Of a stretch of DNA of 42,929 nt, positions 1 through 8,122 are shown piece after piece; position 1 is the first letter of the stretch, and every line of letters starts with the position of its first letter. Both the position numbers and the translations under genes were made by a program. The stretch lies in NCBI RefSeq assembly GCF_018982965.1, contig NZ_JACBYP010000071.1, forward strand, positions 1-42,929, written 5' to 3'. Origin of the DNA: Streptomyces mayonensis (GTDB taxonomy: Bacteria; Actinomycetota; Actinomycetes; Streptomycetales; Streptomycetaceae). The notes below the pieces were generated by a model. It had not been told where the DNA came from and ran no database searches. It worked only from the letters and a program-made list of their open reading frames with translations.

Positions 1-346
<346 letters not shown>

Positions 347-1309
347 CTACCCCTCACCGAACAGCTCCTCGGCGTGCGCCACGCTCAGGGAACGGTCGAG
401 CCAGGTGCCCAGGACGTCGAGATCGCTGCAGTCAGTGACCCGCTCACGGACATGGTCGGGGATCTCGATGCCCCGCACGTCGAGAATGTGCAGAATATCC
501 TCCGCCTTGCCCTCCGCCTTGCCCTCCGCCTTGCCCTCCGCCTTGCCCTCGGTCTGGCCCATCGCGCGGCCTTCGAGCCAGGACTCTTCGACGATGGTGT
601 TGCTGCCCGGGAAGTTCGGTGTGTAAGTGGCCATCAGATGCCTCCAGTACTCACGCCCTGGGCCCTCACCCAGGCCGATTTCGACGATCTCCGCCCAGTC
701 CACACGGTCCACGTCCAACTCACTGTCGCCCCTGGACCTGGACTTTTTGGCGTCGTCCGACACTCCTGACGCCAGCGCGTCCAGTATCGCAGTCAGCCCC
801 GGATCCGCGGCGTAGGCGAGTGCGGAGAAGACGGCGACTCCAACGTCCCGGGCCGCCTCGTCCGCCTCGGTGATTGCGGGAAGAACCCCAGGACCGAGAA
901 CCAGCGGGTAGACGACCATGCTCGTGTGGAAGCCGCAACCGACACGGATCGGTTCCGCCGCCCACGACGCGGTCGCCTTGTCCTTGCACACCACCAGCAG
1001 AATCGGCGGCAACCGGTACTTGGCGTACATGTGGGCCAAGTAGTACGTCCAGCTGTTGTGCTTGTCCGGATCCGGCTTGCCCTGCGCCTCGACGGCGAGG
1101 AGGAAACCGCCCTCCTCACCGGCCACCCGCACCCGGAACGCGCCGTCCACTCGCCGCTCAAGTGGTCTGATCTCGGTGAGATCGGTGTCCAGGGACTCGA
1201 TCGCGGTGTACTCCGGGAACTCGACGCCCGCCCGCGGCAACAGCCGGGCGAACAGCCCCGGATCCGCCCGGAAGATCCGGTGCAGGGCTTCATGCGGTGA
1301 ACTGACCAT
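347..1309 (-). CDS. Rpn/transposase-like PD-(D/E)XK nuclease-fold protein
   Basis: A 320-residue protein of the Rpn / PDDEXK-family putative transposase group common in Streptomyces. The nuclease-like core is visible as VDGAFRV (Asp55) followed by FLLAVEAQGK (Glu74-x-Gln76), then a YYLAHMYAKYRLPP helix and the ILLVVCKDKATASWA strand/helix. Residues 254-270 are four EGKA repeats linking the core to a helical C-terminus. I chose the ATG at 1309 because family members normally begin MVSSPHEALHRIF and a TACGTT -10-like box lies 7 nt upstream. An ATG at 1369 would add 20 residues without a clear ribosome site. In-vivo function is unknown; Rpn relatives in enterobacteria promote RecA-independent recombination. 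No IS ends are seen, so it is not a transposon here. Confidence 0.8.
   Translation of the reverse strand: MVSSPHEALHRIFRADPGLFARLLPRAGVEFPEYTAIESLDTDLTEIRPLERRVDGAFRVRVAGEEGGFLLAVEAQGKPDPDKHNSWTYYLAHMYAKYRLPPILLVVCKDKATASWAAEPIRVGCGFHTSMVVYPLVLGPGVLPAITEADEAARDVGVAVFSALAYAADPGLTAILDALASGVSDDAKKSRSRGDSELDVDRVDWAEIVEIGLGEGPGREYWRHLMATYTPNFPGSNTIVEESWLEGRAMGQTEGKAEGKAEGKAEGKAEDILHILDVRGIEIPDHVRERVTDCSDLDVLGTWLDRSLSVAHAEELFGEG
500..550 (-). repeat. 12-bp in-frame tandem repeat encoding (EGKA)4
   Basis: Four near-identical 12-bp units (GCCTTGCCCTCC on the + strand) lie inside the Rpn-like gene and encode EGKA repeated four times. Because the unit is a multiple of three, copy-number change would lengthen or shorten the linker without breaking the frame. 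Confidence 0.9.
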
Positions 1310-1429
1310 GCGACGGAACGTAATCGCATGGGCACACCGTGCGCGGGCGTTCGGCTCGGGCTCAGCCATACGAGTGAAAATGCCAGGGGACTATGCCCAT
1401 ACCCCGTTCCGTGTTTCGAGGCACGGCAG

Positions 1430-1456
1430 CCGCCGTCCCCCGTACGGCAACGGCGG
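1430..1456. other. Inverted repeat in divergent intergenic region
   Basis: CCGCCGT (1430-1436) and ACGGCGG (1450-1456) form a 7-bp stem around a 13-nt loop, between the divergent Rpn-like gene and the three-gene operon. No T tract follows. It could be a transcription barrier or an operator. A TTGACT -35-like hexamer lies at 1491-1496, but no convincing -10 follows it. Confidence 0.35.
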
Positions 1457-1552
1457 GCGCCGGACAGCCTGAACGTCAAATGTGATGTGTTTGACTTCGC
1501 CGTTTTGGGAAGGCGAACGCCCATGGCTGGTCACGGGAGTTGGGGGACAACG

Positions 1553-2359
1553 ATGATCAGGTCCGGAGCGGTGCCCACGAACGGGTTGTCACCGGTCTAC
1601 GACGAGACGGGTGCCGCGTCCGCGAGGTTCCTGCTGTGGCTGCGCGAGGAGACCGGGGAGACGCGCGGGCACCGGGTGGCCAGCTCTGCCTACGCCCATC
1701 ACGAGCGCTGCACCCTGGAGTTGGTCGAGGACGTCGTGGAACGCCTGGCCGCACTCGGCTGGATCACCGTGCACAACGACTCCGGCGCCGTACCGCCGCT
1801 GGTCAGCCCCACCACCTCGGGTCTCGGAGAGGCGGAGTTGTGGGACGAGGCGTACGCCGACCGCGAGTCCCGCCGCCGCTACGCCAAGGCGGCCCTGTTC
1901 GCCTGGTGGGACCGGGTCGGCCAGTACGGCGACGGAGGGGCCGGCGCCGAGGACTTCCTCTGGGCGCGGGAGGCCTTCTACTGCGGCAGACAGCTCGCCC
2001 TCGAGGACCTGGAGTACGCCAAGGACCACCTGGACCTGCCCGCCCCGATGCATGTCGGCGTCATGGAGCAGGGCGCCGGAGTCTTCCTCTCCTTCGAACA
2101 ACTGGCCAGGCTCGTACAGGCGTCCCGCCCCGATCTCTCGGAGAACGACAGCGAGTTACGGCAGGTGCGCGACCTCGCCGCCGCGCTGACGGACGCCTCG
2201 CGCAGCGGTGCCGAGCCCGACGCGGGCGCCGTGGAGCGCTTCCTGGAGCACAGCCGGGACCTCGTGCAGGCCGGTTCGAGGTCGGTGGGCTCCATGGGCC
2301 GGGACATGGCCTCCGGCATGCTGTCGGACCTCATCGGCTCCCTGCTGAGGCTCGGATGA
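1553..2359 (+). CDS. Predicted winged-helix protein, first gene of a STAND/receptor operon
   Basis: 268 residues, no family name recognised. Residues ~20-95 look like a winged helix: helices FLLWLREETG and LELVEDVVERLAALGW, then a wing-like GWITVHNDSG and the VSPTTSGLGEAE tail seen in many wHTH proteins. The rest is helical, charged and soluble, with no signal peptide or membrane segment. Start: ATG 1553, with GGGGG at 1542-1546 about 6 nt upstream. The stop overlaps the next start as ATGA (2356-2359), so it is translationally coupled to the ATPase gene. Codon 202 (2156-2158) is TTA, the only one I found in a predicted gene of this window, which implies dependence on the bldA tRNA. It may be the effector or DNA-binding output of the operon; that is inference. 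Confidence 0.75.
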   Translation: MIRSGAVPTNGLSPVYDETGAASARFLLWLREETGETRGHRVASSAYAHHERCTLELVEDVVERLAALGWITVHNDSGAVPPLVSPTTSGLGEAELWDEAYADRESRRRYAKAALFAWWDRVGQYGDGGAGAEDFLWAREAFYCGRQLALEDLEYAKDHLDLPAPMHVGVMEQGAGVFLSFEQLARLVQASRPDLSENDSELRQVRDLAAALTDASRSGAEPDAGAVERFLEHSRDLVQAGSRSVGSMGRDMASGMLSDLIGSLLRLG

Positions 2360-4629
2360 CCGCCCCCTTCGGCCCGGCGCCGACGGCGGACAGTCAGATC
2401 CCGGAGGTGTACGCGCGCCAGCCCGTGCTGCACCGGCTCGTGCCGCGCATGGTCGGCCTCGACCGCGACCGCCACCGCAGGCGTGCGCACCACGAGTTCG
2501 CCGACGACCTGCCGGTGGTGCTCCTCAGCGGGCGGCACGGCACCGGGAAGAGCGCCATGCTGGACGACCTCCAGCAGGCCTACGCACCCGAGAGCGGCAC
2601 CTGGCCGGGCCCGCGGGTGCCCTTCGCCCGGATCAACTGCACGGAACTGCAGGAACAGGCCAGGGTCGGACCGGAGATGTCCAACAACTCCTACGCGGTG
2701 GAGATGCTGGTCGAGCTCGTCGCCCAGCTGTCCCGTCCCGTCGCCGGGTTCGGAGCGCTGCGGTTCCCCCGTACCACCGCCGGCCTGCTCGCCGTGGTGT
2801 CCGCCCGCCGTCCGGGCCACGACGGCGAACTGCGGGCGGCCGACCGGCACGCGGCCACCCTGATGGGCGTTCCGCCGGACACGCGGCCCCGCCCCACCTG
2901 GGACTCGCTGTTCCGCCCCGCGCTTCCCGCACCCCCTGACGGCGGCTCCCCCGACCCCGCGGCGTTCCCCGAGGCGGCCGTGCGCACCTTCCTGGGCGGA
3001 CAGCGCCGCGGGCGCTCCCGGGGGCTCGCCGCCCGCCGGCTGGCCGGTTGGTACGAGACCTACCGCAGCGAGGCCGACAACCGGCTGCGCGGACTGCCTC
3101 CGGGCGCCTCGGGACAACCACGCCCGGTGCCGGCGGCGGAGCGCGCACCGGCCGTGGCCCGGCTGTGCCAGGAGTTCCACCAGGGCCGCGGCTTCCGGCG
3201 CGGCGTCGAACGCATGCTGACGGCGGCCTTCCTCGAGGACGTGCGCTATCCGCGCCTCCGGCGCGCGAACCGTACCCCGCGTCCACTGGTGCTCCTGGAC
3301 AACGTGCACACGGACGCCGGCCGCGACTTCCTCGAACTGCTCCTGGAGCAGCGGGCACGCTCCGGCCGCGGCGCCCTCGACCGGATGGTGGTGATCGCCA
3401 CCGAACTGCACAGCGACGACGCTCCGGACGCCCGGGGCGACGGCCCCGCGGGAGAAGACGCTCCCTACCCGCAGGCGGCGCGGCGCTCGCTGCACGACGT
3501 CGGCACGGACTCCGGCTGGACCCGCGAGGGCACCGCGCCCTCGGCGGGAGTACTGCTCCTGCCGCTGCCGCCGCTGGAGTGCGAGCACCTGGAGCGGATG
3601 CTCAGGCGCGACGACCGCGCCTCCTTCGACCCGTACATCGCCAACGCGGTGCACGACCTGACCCGGGGCCACCCGATGGGCGCCCGCAGGCTGTGCGAGG
3701 CGGTGGTGGACCGGTCCCGTACCGAGGAGTGGGTGGCGGCCGAGGAACTGCTCGACCTGGCCCACTCCAGCAGGGCCGGAGAGTCCGTCGTCTGGGGGCT
3801 GCTCGACACCCTCGTCGGCAGCGAGAACCACGACGAGCTGTGCCTGTTCTCCCTGGCCTGGGACCGGGAGGCCGCCGAGCGGCTGGCCGAGCGGTGGGTG
3901 CCGCGCCGCATCGACGGGCTGCCCGCCGCCGACGGTGCCGCCGCCCAGCTGGAGCGGGAGCGCTGGTCGCGCGGACCGGGCAGCCGGCCCTTCATCACCG
4001 ACCGCTTTCTGCGCGCCCTGCTGGTGCACCAGATGCGCAGCGGACGCGGCGGCCGGGGCGTGGACTGGTCCGGCGCGCACGCCCTGCTCGCCGAACACCA
4101 CCGGCAGCGGGCCGAGAGCCGCTCGGGACGGTCGGCGCGCGACGAGTGGTCGCGTTTCCTGTGGCACCGGCTGGCCGCGGGTCAGGCGCCGGAGGTCGTC
4201 GACCGGCTGCACGCGGAGTTCCTCCGCCACGACGGCGACGCGGTCGACTGGCTGCACGTCCTGCGGACCGTCGCCCACGCGCCGCGCCCGCCGGGCAACA
4301 TCTGGTTCGAGCAGTGCCAGGAGGTCGCCCGGGGACGCCGGGACCTGGTCCAGCTCCGGGCCGACCCGGGTACGGACCTGGAGAAGCAGGCCGTCAACCG
4401 GCTGCTGCACGCCCTGTGGTACGCGGCGGACGAACTGGCCGAGGCCGACCGGCCCCTGGTCGACCGGATCGGCCAGGACCTGTCCTTCCTGTCCGCCCAG
4501 CACCTGACCGGCCGTGCGGTCCTCGCCCAGGCCGCCATCCGCTGGCCACGCGCGGTCAAGGACGGCGAGGACTGGCCCCTGGACCACCGCTGGCAGGGAG
4601 AAGGACCGCGCACGGGAGGGGCGGCATGA
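2356..4629 (+). CDS. STAND/AAA-like P-loop ATPase
   Basis: 757 residues. Walker A is GRHGTGKS (59-66). Walker B is LVLLDN (311-316), with Asp315. A sensor-like MVVIATE strand (344-350) is followed by VLLLPLPPLECEHLERML and LTRGHPMGARRL (435-446); the GHP motif is typical of the winged-helix part of STAND NTPases. The C-terminal ~250 residues are helical and probably form the arm or sensor region. No membrane segment is seen. It starts with an ATG inside the stop of the preceding gene and ends in another ATGA overlap with the following gene, so the three products are probably made in fixed ratio. STAND proteins act as ligand-gated switches; here the switch would sit between a membrane receptor and a small cytosolic protein. 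The assignment to STAND rather than plain AAA_16 is inferred from motif order. Confidence 0.8.
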   Translation: MTAPFGPAPTADSQIPEVYARQPVLHRLVPRMVGLDRDRHRRRAHHEFADDLPVVLLSGRHGTGKSAMLDDLQQAYAPESGTWPGPRVPFARINCTELQEQARVGPEMSNNSYAVEMLVELVAQLSRPVAGFGALRFPRTTAGLLAVVSARRPGHDGELRAADRHAATLMGVPPDTRPRPTWDSLFRPALPAPPDGGSPDPAAFPEAAVRTFLGGQRRGRSRGLAARRLAGWYETYRSEADNRLRGLPPGASGQPRPVPAAERAPAVARLCQEFHQGRGFRRGVERMLTAAFLEDVRYPRLRRANRTPRPLVLLDNVHTDAGRDFLELLLEQRARSGRGALDRMVVIATELHSDDAPDARGDGPAGEDAPYPQAARRSLHDVGTDSGWTREGTAPSAGVLLLPLPPLECEHLERMLRRDDRASFDPYIANAVHDLTRGHPMGARRLCEAVVDRSRTEEWVAAEELLDLAHSSRAGESVVWGLLDTLVGSENHDELCLFSLAWDREAAERLAERWVPRRIDGLPAADGAAAQLERERWSRGPGSRPFITDRFLRALLVHQMRSGRGGRGVDWSGAHALLAEHHRQRAESRSGRSARDEWSRFLWHRLAAGQAPEVVDRLHAEFLRHDGDAVDWLHVLRTVAHAPRPPGNIWFEQCQEVARGRRDLVQLRADPGTDLEKQAVNRLLHALWYAADELAEADRPLVDRIGQDLSFLSAQHLTGRAVLAQAAIRWPRAVKDGEDWPLDHRWQGEGPRTGGAA

Positions 4630-6263
4630 CGGGGCTGCGGGACCGGCGGACCTGGCGCTGGCTGCCGCGCCGGCTCCGTTTCCGGGTGCTCGGCCTGGTC
4701 GACGTGGTGGTCCTGTGGACGCTGGTCGCCGCCCTGACGACAGCCGGTGCCTGGTGGGGCCTGGACAGCTACCGTCAGCACCGCGACTACTGCACCGCGG
4801 ACCGGGAGCTGCGGCGTGCGGGCCAGGAGTGCATCGGCGTCACGGCGAAGGCGTACGCCTTCGCCTCGGACCTCGACGGCATCCTGGGCCTCATCGAGGA
4901 GGAGAACGAGGCGGCGCGGACGTCGGGCAAGCCGGTGGTCAGCGTCGCCGTCGTCATGCCGTACACCGCGCAGAGCCCCGGCGCGGCCATGTCGCAGGAC
5001 CTGATCCGGCACTCCCTGCAGGGCGCCTACGTCGCCCAGCAGGCCCACAACCACGGGCCCACCACCGGGGACACCGCCGTCCAGCTGCTCTTCGCCAACG
5101 TCGGCGAGGATCTGAGCCACTGGGAGACCGTGACCGACGCGCTGGCCGACCGGCGCGGGGGCGACGCACCGGTCGTGGCCGCCATCGGCTTCCCGAACAG
5201 CGACGACGCCACGCTCGACGCCGTCCGGGACGGCCTCGGGCCCGCGCAGATCCCGGCGGTGAGCGCCGTGCTCAGCTCCCGCGACATGGAGCACCCCTAC
5301 CTGTTCAAGGTCTCGCCCTCCACGGACCAGTTCGTCGACGCGCTCCAGCGTTATGTGAGCGCCAACGAGGTCGACCGGAAGAACACGTTCATGATCGCCG
5401 ACGACCGCGACGACAACTACGTGGCCAACCTCCGCCAGGCCTTCCGCCGGGAGTTCGGCGCGCGGTACGGCATCACCCCGGACGAGGTGGAACGGCGGAC
5501 CGAGACCTACCAGGGCATCAAGGGGCCCTCCCAGGGCACCCCGCAGATCTTCCGGCGGGCGGTGGCCGCGATGTGCGCGGTCGACGCCCGCACCGTGTTC
5601 CTGGCGGGCCGCGACGCGGATCTGCCGCCCTTCCTGGAGACCATCGACCGCACCAGCTCATGCGACCGGGGCTCGGACGACGACCCGCTGCGCATCCTGC
5701 GCGTCAGCACCGGCCGGGACCCGGTCACCGAGACCGACGACATGCACCGGATCGCCGAACGCAACAACATCGAGATCGTGACCGCCGTCGCCGTCGACGC
5801 GCCCCGCTGGAAGTCCGGCGCCAACGGCGACGAGCAGATCCCCAGTGCCTTCGCCCGCTTCGCCACGTCCTACGACGAGCACTTCGAGGAGGGTCCCGAC
5901 GCCCTCGACGACGGATACGCCGTGATGTACCACGACGCGCTCACCGCCGTGGGGACCGCCGTGGCTGCCGCCCGGGACAGCGACATCGACGCCGTGACCC
6001 ACAACGACGTCTACGACGAACTGCGCCGGGGCAGCCCCCTGGAGCACTGCGCCGCCGTCTGCGTACCGGGCGCGAGCGGTGTCTTCACGTTCGCCGACGA
6101 GAGCGCCGGTGCGGACGCGAGCCCCGGGAGCGAGCGGGTGGTAGGCCTGTGGCCGGTCTGCAAGCCGGTGCCCATCGTCACCTTCCCGGTCGAACGCCGG
6201 GACAAGTCCCCCCTGTACCGCACCTACCAGGACCCGGGAGAGACCACCTGCCCGGCCCCGTGA
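4626..6263 (+). CDS. Membrane-anchored type-1 periplasmic-binding-like receptor
   Basis: 545 residues. A basic N-terminus (RRTWRWLPRRLRFR) is followed by one hydrophobic segment at ~22-46 and a long exported part. A short Cys-containing juxtamembrane piece (DYCTADREL...QECIGVT) leads into a branched-chain-amino-acid-binding-protein-like fold: VVSVAVVMPYTAQ, ISRHSLQGAY-like helix (IRHSLQGAYVAQQ), VVAAIGFPNSDD, IPAVSAVLSS, PYLFKVSPSTDQFVDAL. There is no lipobox, and no transporter permease or ABC ATPase nearby. Eight cysteines lie in the exported part and may form disulfides. It is ATGA-coupled to the STAND ATPase, which suggests a sensor rather than a nutrient transporter component. The last 40 bp are antisense to the DUF397 gene. 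The ligand cannot be told. Confidence 0.8.
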   Translation: MTGLRDRRTWRWLPRRLRFRVLGLVDVVVLWTLVAALTTAGAWWGLDSYRQHRDYCTADRELRRAGQECIGVTAKAYAFASDLDGILGLIEEENEAARTSGKPVVSVAVVMPYTAQSPGAAMSQDLIRHSLQGAYVAQQAHNHGPTTGDTAVQLLFANVGEDLSHWETVTDALADRRGGDAPVVAAIGFPNSDDATLDAVRDGLGPAQIPAVSAVLSSRDMEHPYLFKVSPSTDQFVDALQRYVSANEVDRKNTFMIADDRDDNYVANLRQAFRREFGARYGITPDEVERRTETYQGIKGPSQGTPQIFRRAVAAMCAVDARTVFLAGRDADLPPFLETIDRTSSCDRGSDDDPLRILRVSTGRDPVTETDDMHRIAERNNIEIVTAVAVDAPRWKSGANGDEQIPSAFARFATSYDEHFEEGPDALDDGYAVMYHDALTAVGTAVAAARDSDIDAVTHNDVYDELRRGSPLEHCAAVCVPGASGVFTFADESAGADASPGSERVVGLWPVCKPVPIVTFPVERRDKSPLYRTYQDPGETTCPAP

Positions 6264-6445
6264 GCCGACGCGAACTGGCCCAGGAACGCCTGCCAGCCCT
6301 CGCGGGAAACGATGAGCAGAGGGCCGTCCTGCCGCTTGCTGTCACGGACGGCACGGCCATTGCCGTGGGTAGGAGCCACCTCCACGCAGTTGCTCTCTGC
6401 TCCAGAGTGCGACGACTTTCGGAAGGGTCCTATGACCTTGGCCAC
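6224..6445 (-). CDS. DUF397 small protein
   Basis: 73 residues with the DUF397 signature: FRKSSHSGAESNCVEVA, then AVRDSKRQDGPLLIVSREGWQAFL. Starts at GTG 6445, with AAGGA (in the preceding gene) about 6 nt upstream. It follows the XRE gene with a 2-nt gap, the usual Streptomyces arrangement in which an XRE/DUF5753 regulator is paired with a DUF397 partner. In the related WhiJ and BldB-type loci such proteins influence development, and an antitoxin-like role has been proposed. Its 3' end overlaps the 3' end of the receptor gene by 40 bp on the opposite strand. Confidence 0.88.
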   Translation of the reverse strand: MAKVIGPFRKSSHSGAESNCVEVAPTHGNGRAVRDSKRQDGPLLIVSREGWQAFLGQFASAHGAGQVVSPGSW

Positions 6446-6447
6446 GA

Positions 6448-7308
6448 TCAGTCCTTGGTACTCCGCAGTATGTTCCGGATGAGCTTCGCGCTCGCGTCCG
6501 GTGCCAGCGCAGACGATCGTAGTAGGTCGTACATGTTGGCGTAAGCGGTGAGGTCTTCCGCCGCTTCGAGGACGGACGTACCTCTCAGGTTCTCCAGAGC
6601 CACCGCCTCGACCACCGGATCGGAATCAAAGCTGAATGCCGAGAAGGCAGAGGTGACGGTGGCAAGGGCTCCTACGCTGAAGGGGAGCACCTGCACCGTG
6701 ACGTTCTTCCGCTCTGCGACCTCAAGGATCGCCAAGAGCTGCTGGCGGTGGACGTCGACACTCACCAAAGGGTGAGTGATCACTGCTTCCCAGATGATGG
6801 CCGAGTACGTTGCCCCGCCCTCTTCGATCTTCGCCTGCCGGGCTTCGCGCACCTTGAGCAGCTGGGCAACACGCTCCGGCTGCATATAGGTGGGGCTGGT
6901 GAGGATCACCGCTTCTGTATAGGCCGAAGTCTGCAACAGCCCCGGCACCAAGACCTGCTGCCACTCGCGGATGTACGTCGCGTCATCTTCCAGGGCGATG
7001 TGATCGAGATAGTCCGGCCGGACGTGCGCGGCATGTTCCAGCCACCAGCCCCGGTTCTTGGAGTGCTTGGCCAAGTCCTCCAGCTTGGTGCGGACTTCGG
7101 GATCATTGACGCCGTACGCGTCCAACAGCAGCCGCACCTCGATGACCCGCGCAGTGACGTGCCCGCTCTCGACCCGACTGACTCGGGCCTGGCTTGCCGC
7201 AATGATCTCGGCTGCCTGCGGTTGATCGAGCTTCGCGGCCTGCCGGTACTGCCTGAGTGCCGTGCCAAGTCGCCTGCTGCGTACGGTCGGTCGTCCACCT
7301 GCGGGCAT
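6448..7308 (-). CDS. XRE-family regulator with DUF5753
   Basis: 286 residues. The N-terminal helix-turn-helix spans ~12-65 (LGTALRQYRQAAKLDQPQAA ... ARVSRVESGH). The C-terminal DUF5753 region contains the recognisable VLVPGLLQTSAYTEAVI, REARQAKI and VQVLPFSVGA segments. The ATG at 7308 is chosen because AGGGGAGGG lies 4-5 nt upstream; a longer frame to 7491 lacks this. It is transcribed with the DUF397 gene and diverges from an RsbW-like ATPase gene, a common Streptomyces trio. It probably binds the palindrome at 7369-7382 in the shared upstream region. Confidence 0.9.
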   Translation of the reverse strand: MPAGGRPTVRSRRLGTALRQYRQAAKLDQPQAAEIIAASQARVSRVESGHVTARVIEVRLLLDAYGVNDPEVRTKLEDLAKHSKNRGWWLEHAAHVRPDYLDHIALEDDATYIREWQQVLVPGLLQTSAYTEAVILTSPTYMQPERVAQLLKVREARQAKIEEGGATYSAIIWEAVITHPLVSVDVHRQQLLAILEVAERKNVTVQVLPFSVGALATVTSAFSAFSFDSDPVVEAVALENLRGTSVLEAAEDLTAYANMYDLLRSSALAPDASAKLIRNILRSTKD

Positions 7309-7368
7309 GTGCCCTCCCCTCGTTCTCGCGCAACGATGCCACAGCAGTCGCCAGAACTGAGAGCGCTT

Positions 7369-7382
7369 CACTCGATCGAGTG
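7369..7382. promoter_or_regulatory. Perfect 14-bp palindrome, candidate XRE operator
   Basis: CACTCGATCGAGTG is perfectly palindromic and lies midway in the divergent region between the XRE gene and the RsbW-like gene. A further GAGTG half-site follows at 7386-7390. Position and symmetry fit an operator for the adjacent HTH regulator; no binding data are implied. Confidence 0.6.
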
Positions 7383-7411
7383 GACGAGTGAATGTATTCA
7401 GTTGAGCGGGT

Positions 7412-7447
7412 TGTGTATGCAGCATTTGCGGCTCTAGCTTCGCCCCA
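7412..7447 (+). promoter_or_regulatory. Leaderless promoter of the RsbW-like gene
   Basis: TTGAGC (7412-7417) and TAGCTT (7435-7440) are separated by 17 bp, and the ATG follows the -10 box after 6 nt. That puts the expected transcription start on the A of the start codon, so the mRNA is probably leaderless. No Shine-Dalgarno sequence is present. Confidence 0.65.
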
Positions 7448-7865
7448 TGCCCGCAACCGAGACCTTCCGGGTCCCCAAGCACAGGCGGCACGTGTCAGCG
7501 GTCCGGCAGCACTTGAGCAAAGCCCTGGCGGACTGGGGCGTCGCCGACGAACTCACCGATGTCGTCGTCCTGCTGGCCAGCGAGCTGGTCACCAACGCCG
7601 TACTGCACTGCCGGACCTCGTACGCGCAGGTCGGCGTCACCCTCACCCTGGACGACCCCGAGCTGACCCTGGAGGTCTCCGACCCGACCGCGACAGGCTC
7701 CCCCGGCTGCACGACTCCGCCCCGGACGAGGAGGGCGGACGCGGACTGGCCCTCGTGGCGGCGCTGTCGGACGACTGGGGGTGCCGACAGGACTCGTACA
7801 CGAAGTGCGTCTGGGCGCGCTTCACGCTCGCGGGGAGGCACGGTGTGGCTCCGGCGGCTCGGTGA
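7447..7865 (+). pseudogene. RsbW-like HATPase (anti-sigma-type kinase), frameshifted
   Basis: The first 80 residues (ETFRVPKHRRHVSAVRQHL, then LLASELVTNAVLHC = N box, then LTLEVSDP) are a clean HATPase_c domain of the short Streptomyces RsbW-like type. Just after SDP, near 7684-7687, the frame is lost. The expected continuation (DRDRLPRLHDSAPDEEGGRGLALVAALSDDWG, in two pieces: the aspartate-rich loop and the G2 box GGRGLALVAAL) is found intact in the next frame and ends at TGA 7863-7865. One missing base in a CCC run explains this. The intact-looking tail suggests a recent mutation or a sequencing error rather than old decay. Intact length would be ~139 residues. Confidence 0.8.
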
Positions 7866-8060
7866 CGCGCTCGTGCGGCGGCGCACCGGTACGACGGCGG
7901 CGCTCCTCGCCGACCGGGTCCGCGAACCGGACCCGTACGTGTGGCCGCGCCTCAGCCCGTACGACGCCCGCTGGCGCCGCTGGCACAAGCGCTGCCGCGC
8001 GGCGGGGCGTTACCTGCCGTGGCCGGGATCGACCCGACCCGGTTCGGGCTGGCTCTCTGA
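7843..8060 (+). pseudogene. Small basic hypothetical protein, possibly frameshifted
   Basis: GTG 7843 has GGGGAGG at 7832-7838 and overlaps the 3' end of the RsbW-like gene. It gives WLRRLGDALVRRRTG, then DRVREPDPYVWPRL and a basic RWRRWHKRCRAAGRYL stretch. In that frame the ORF would run on through the following gene. Loss of one base near 8016 would instead give RYLAVAGIDPTRFGLAL and a stop at 8058-8060, a far more natural end (~73 residues). I recognise no family. The frameshift is an inference from the plausible alternative tail. Confidence 0.4.
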
Positions 8061-8122
8061 AAGCACCGTCCGCCCCACCCCTTCCCGGCCCCGGTCGGGA
8101 AGGGGACACCGAAGGAACGCCG

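Noticed and set aside
347..1309. Insertion sequence
   Set aside because: The protein is transposase-like by family name only; no inverted ends or target duplication are visible.
4626..6263. Amino-acid ABC transporter binding protein
   Set aside because: No lipobox, no permease or ABC ATPase nearby, and coupled to a STAND ATPase instead.
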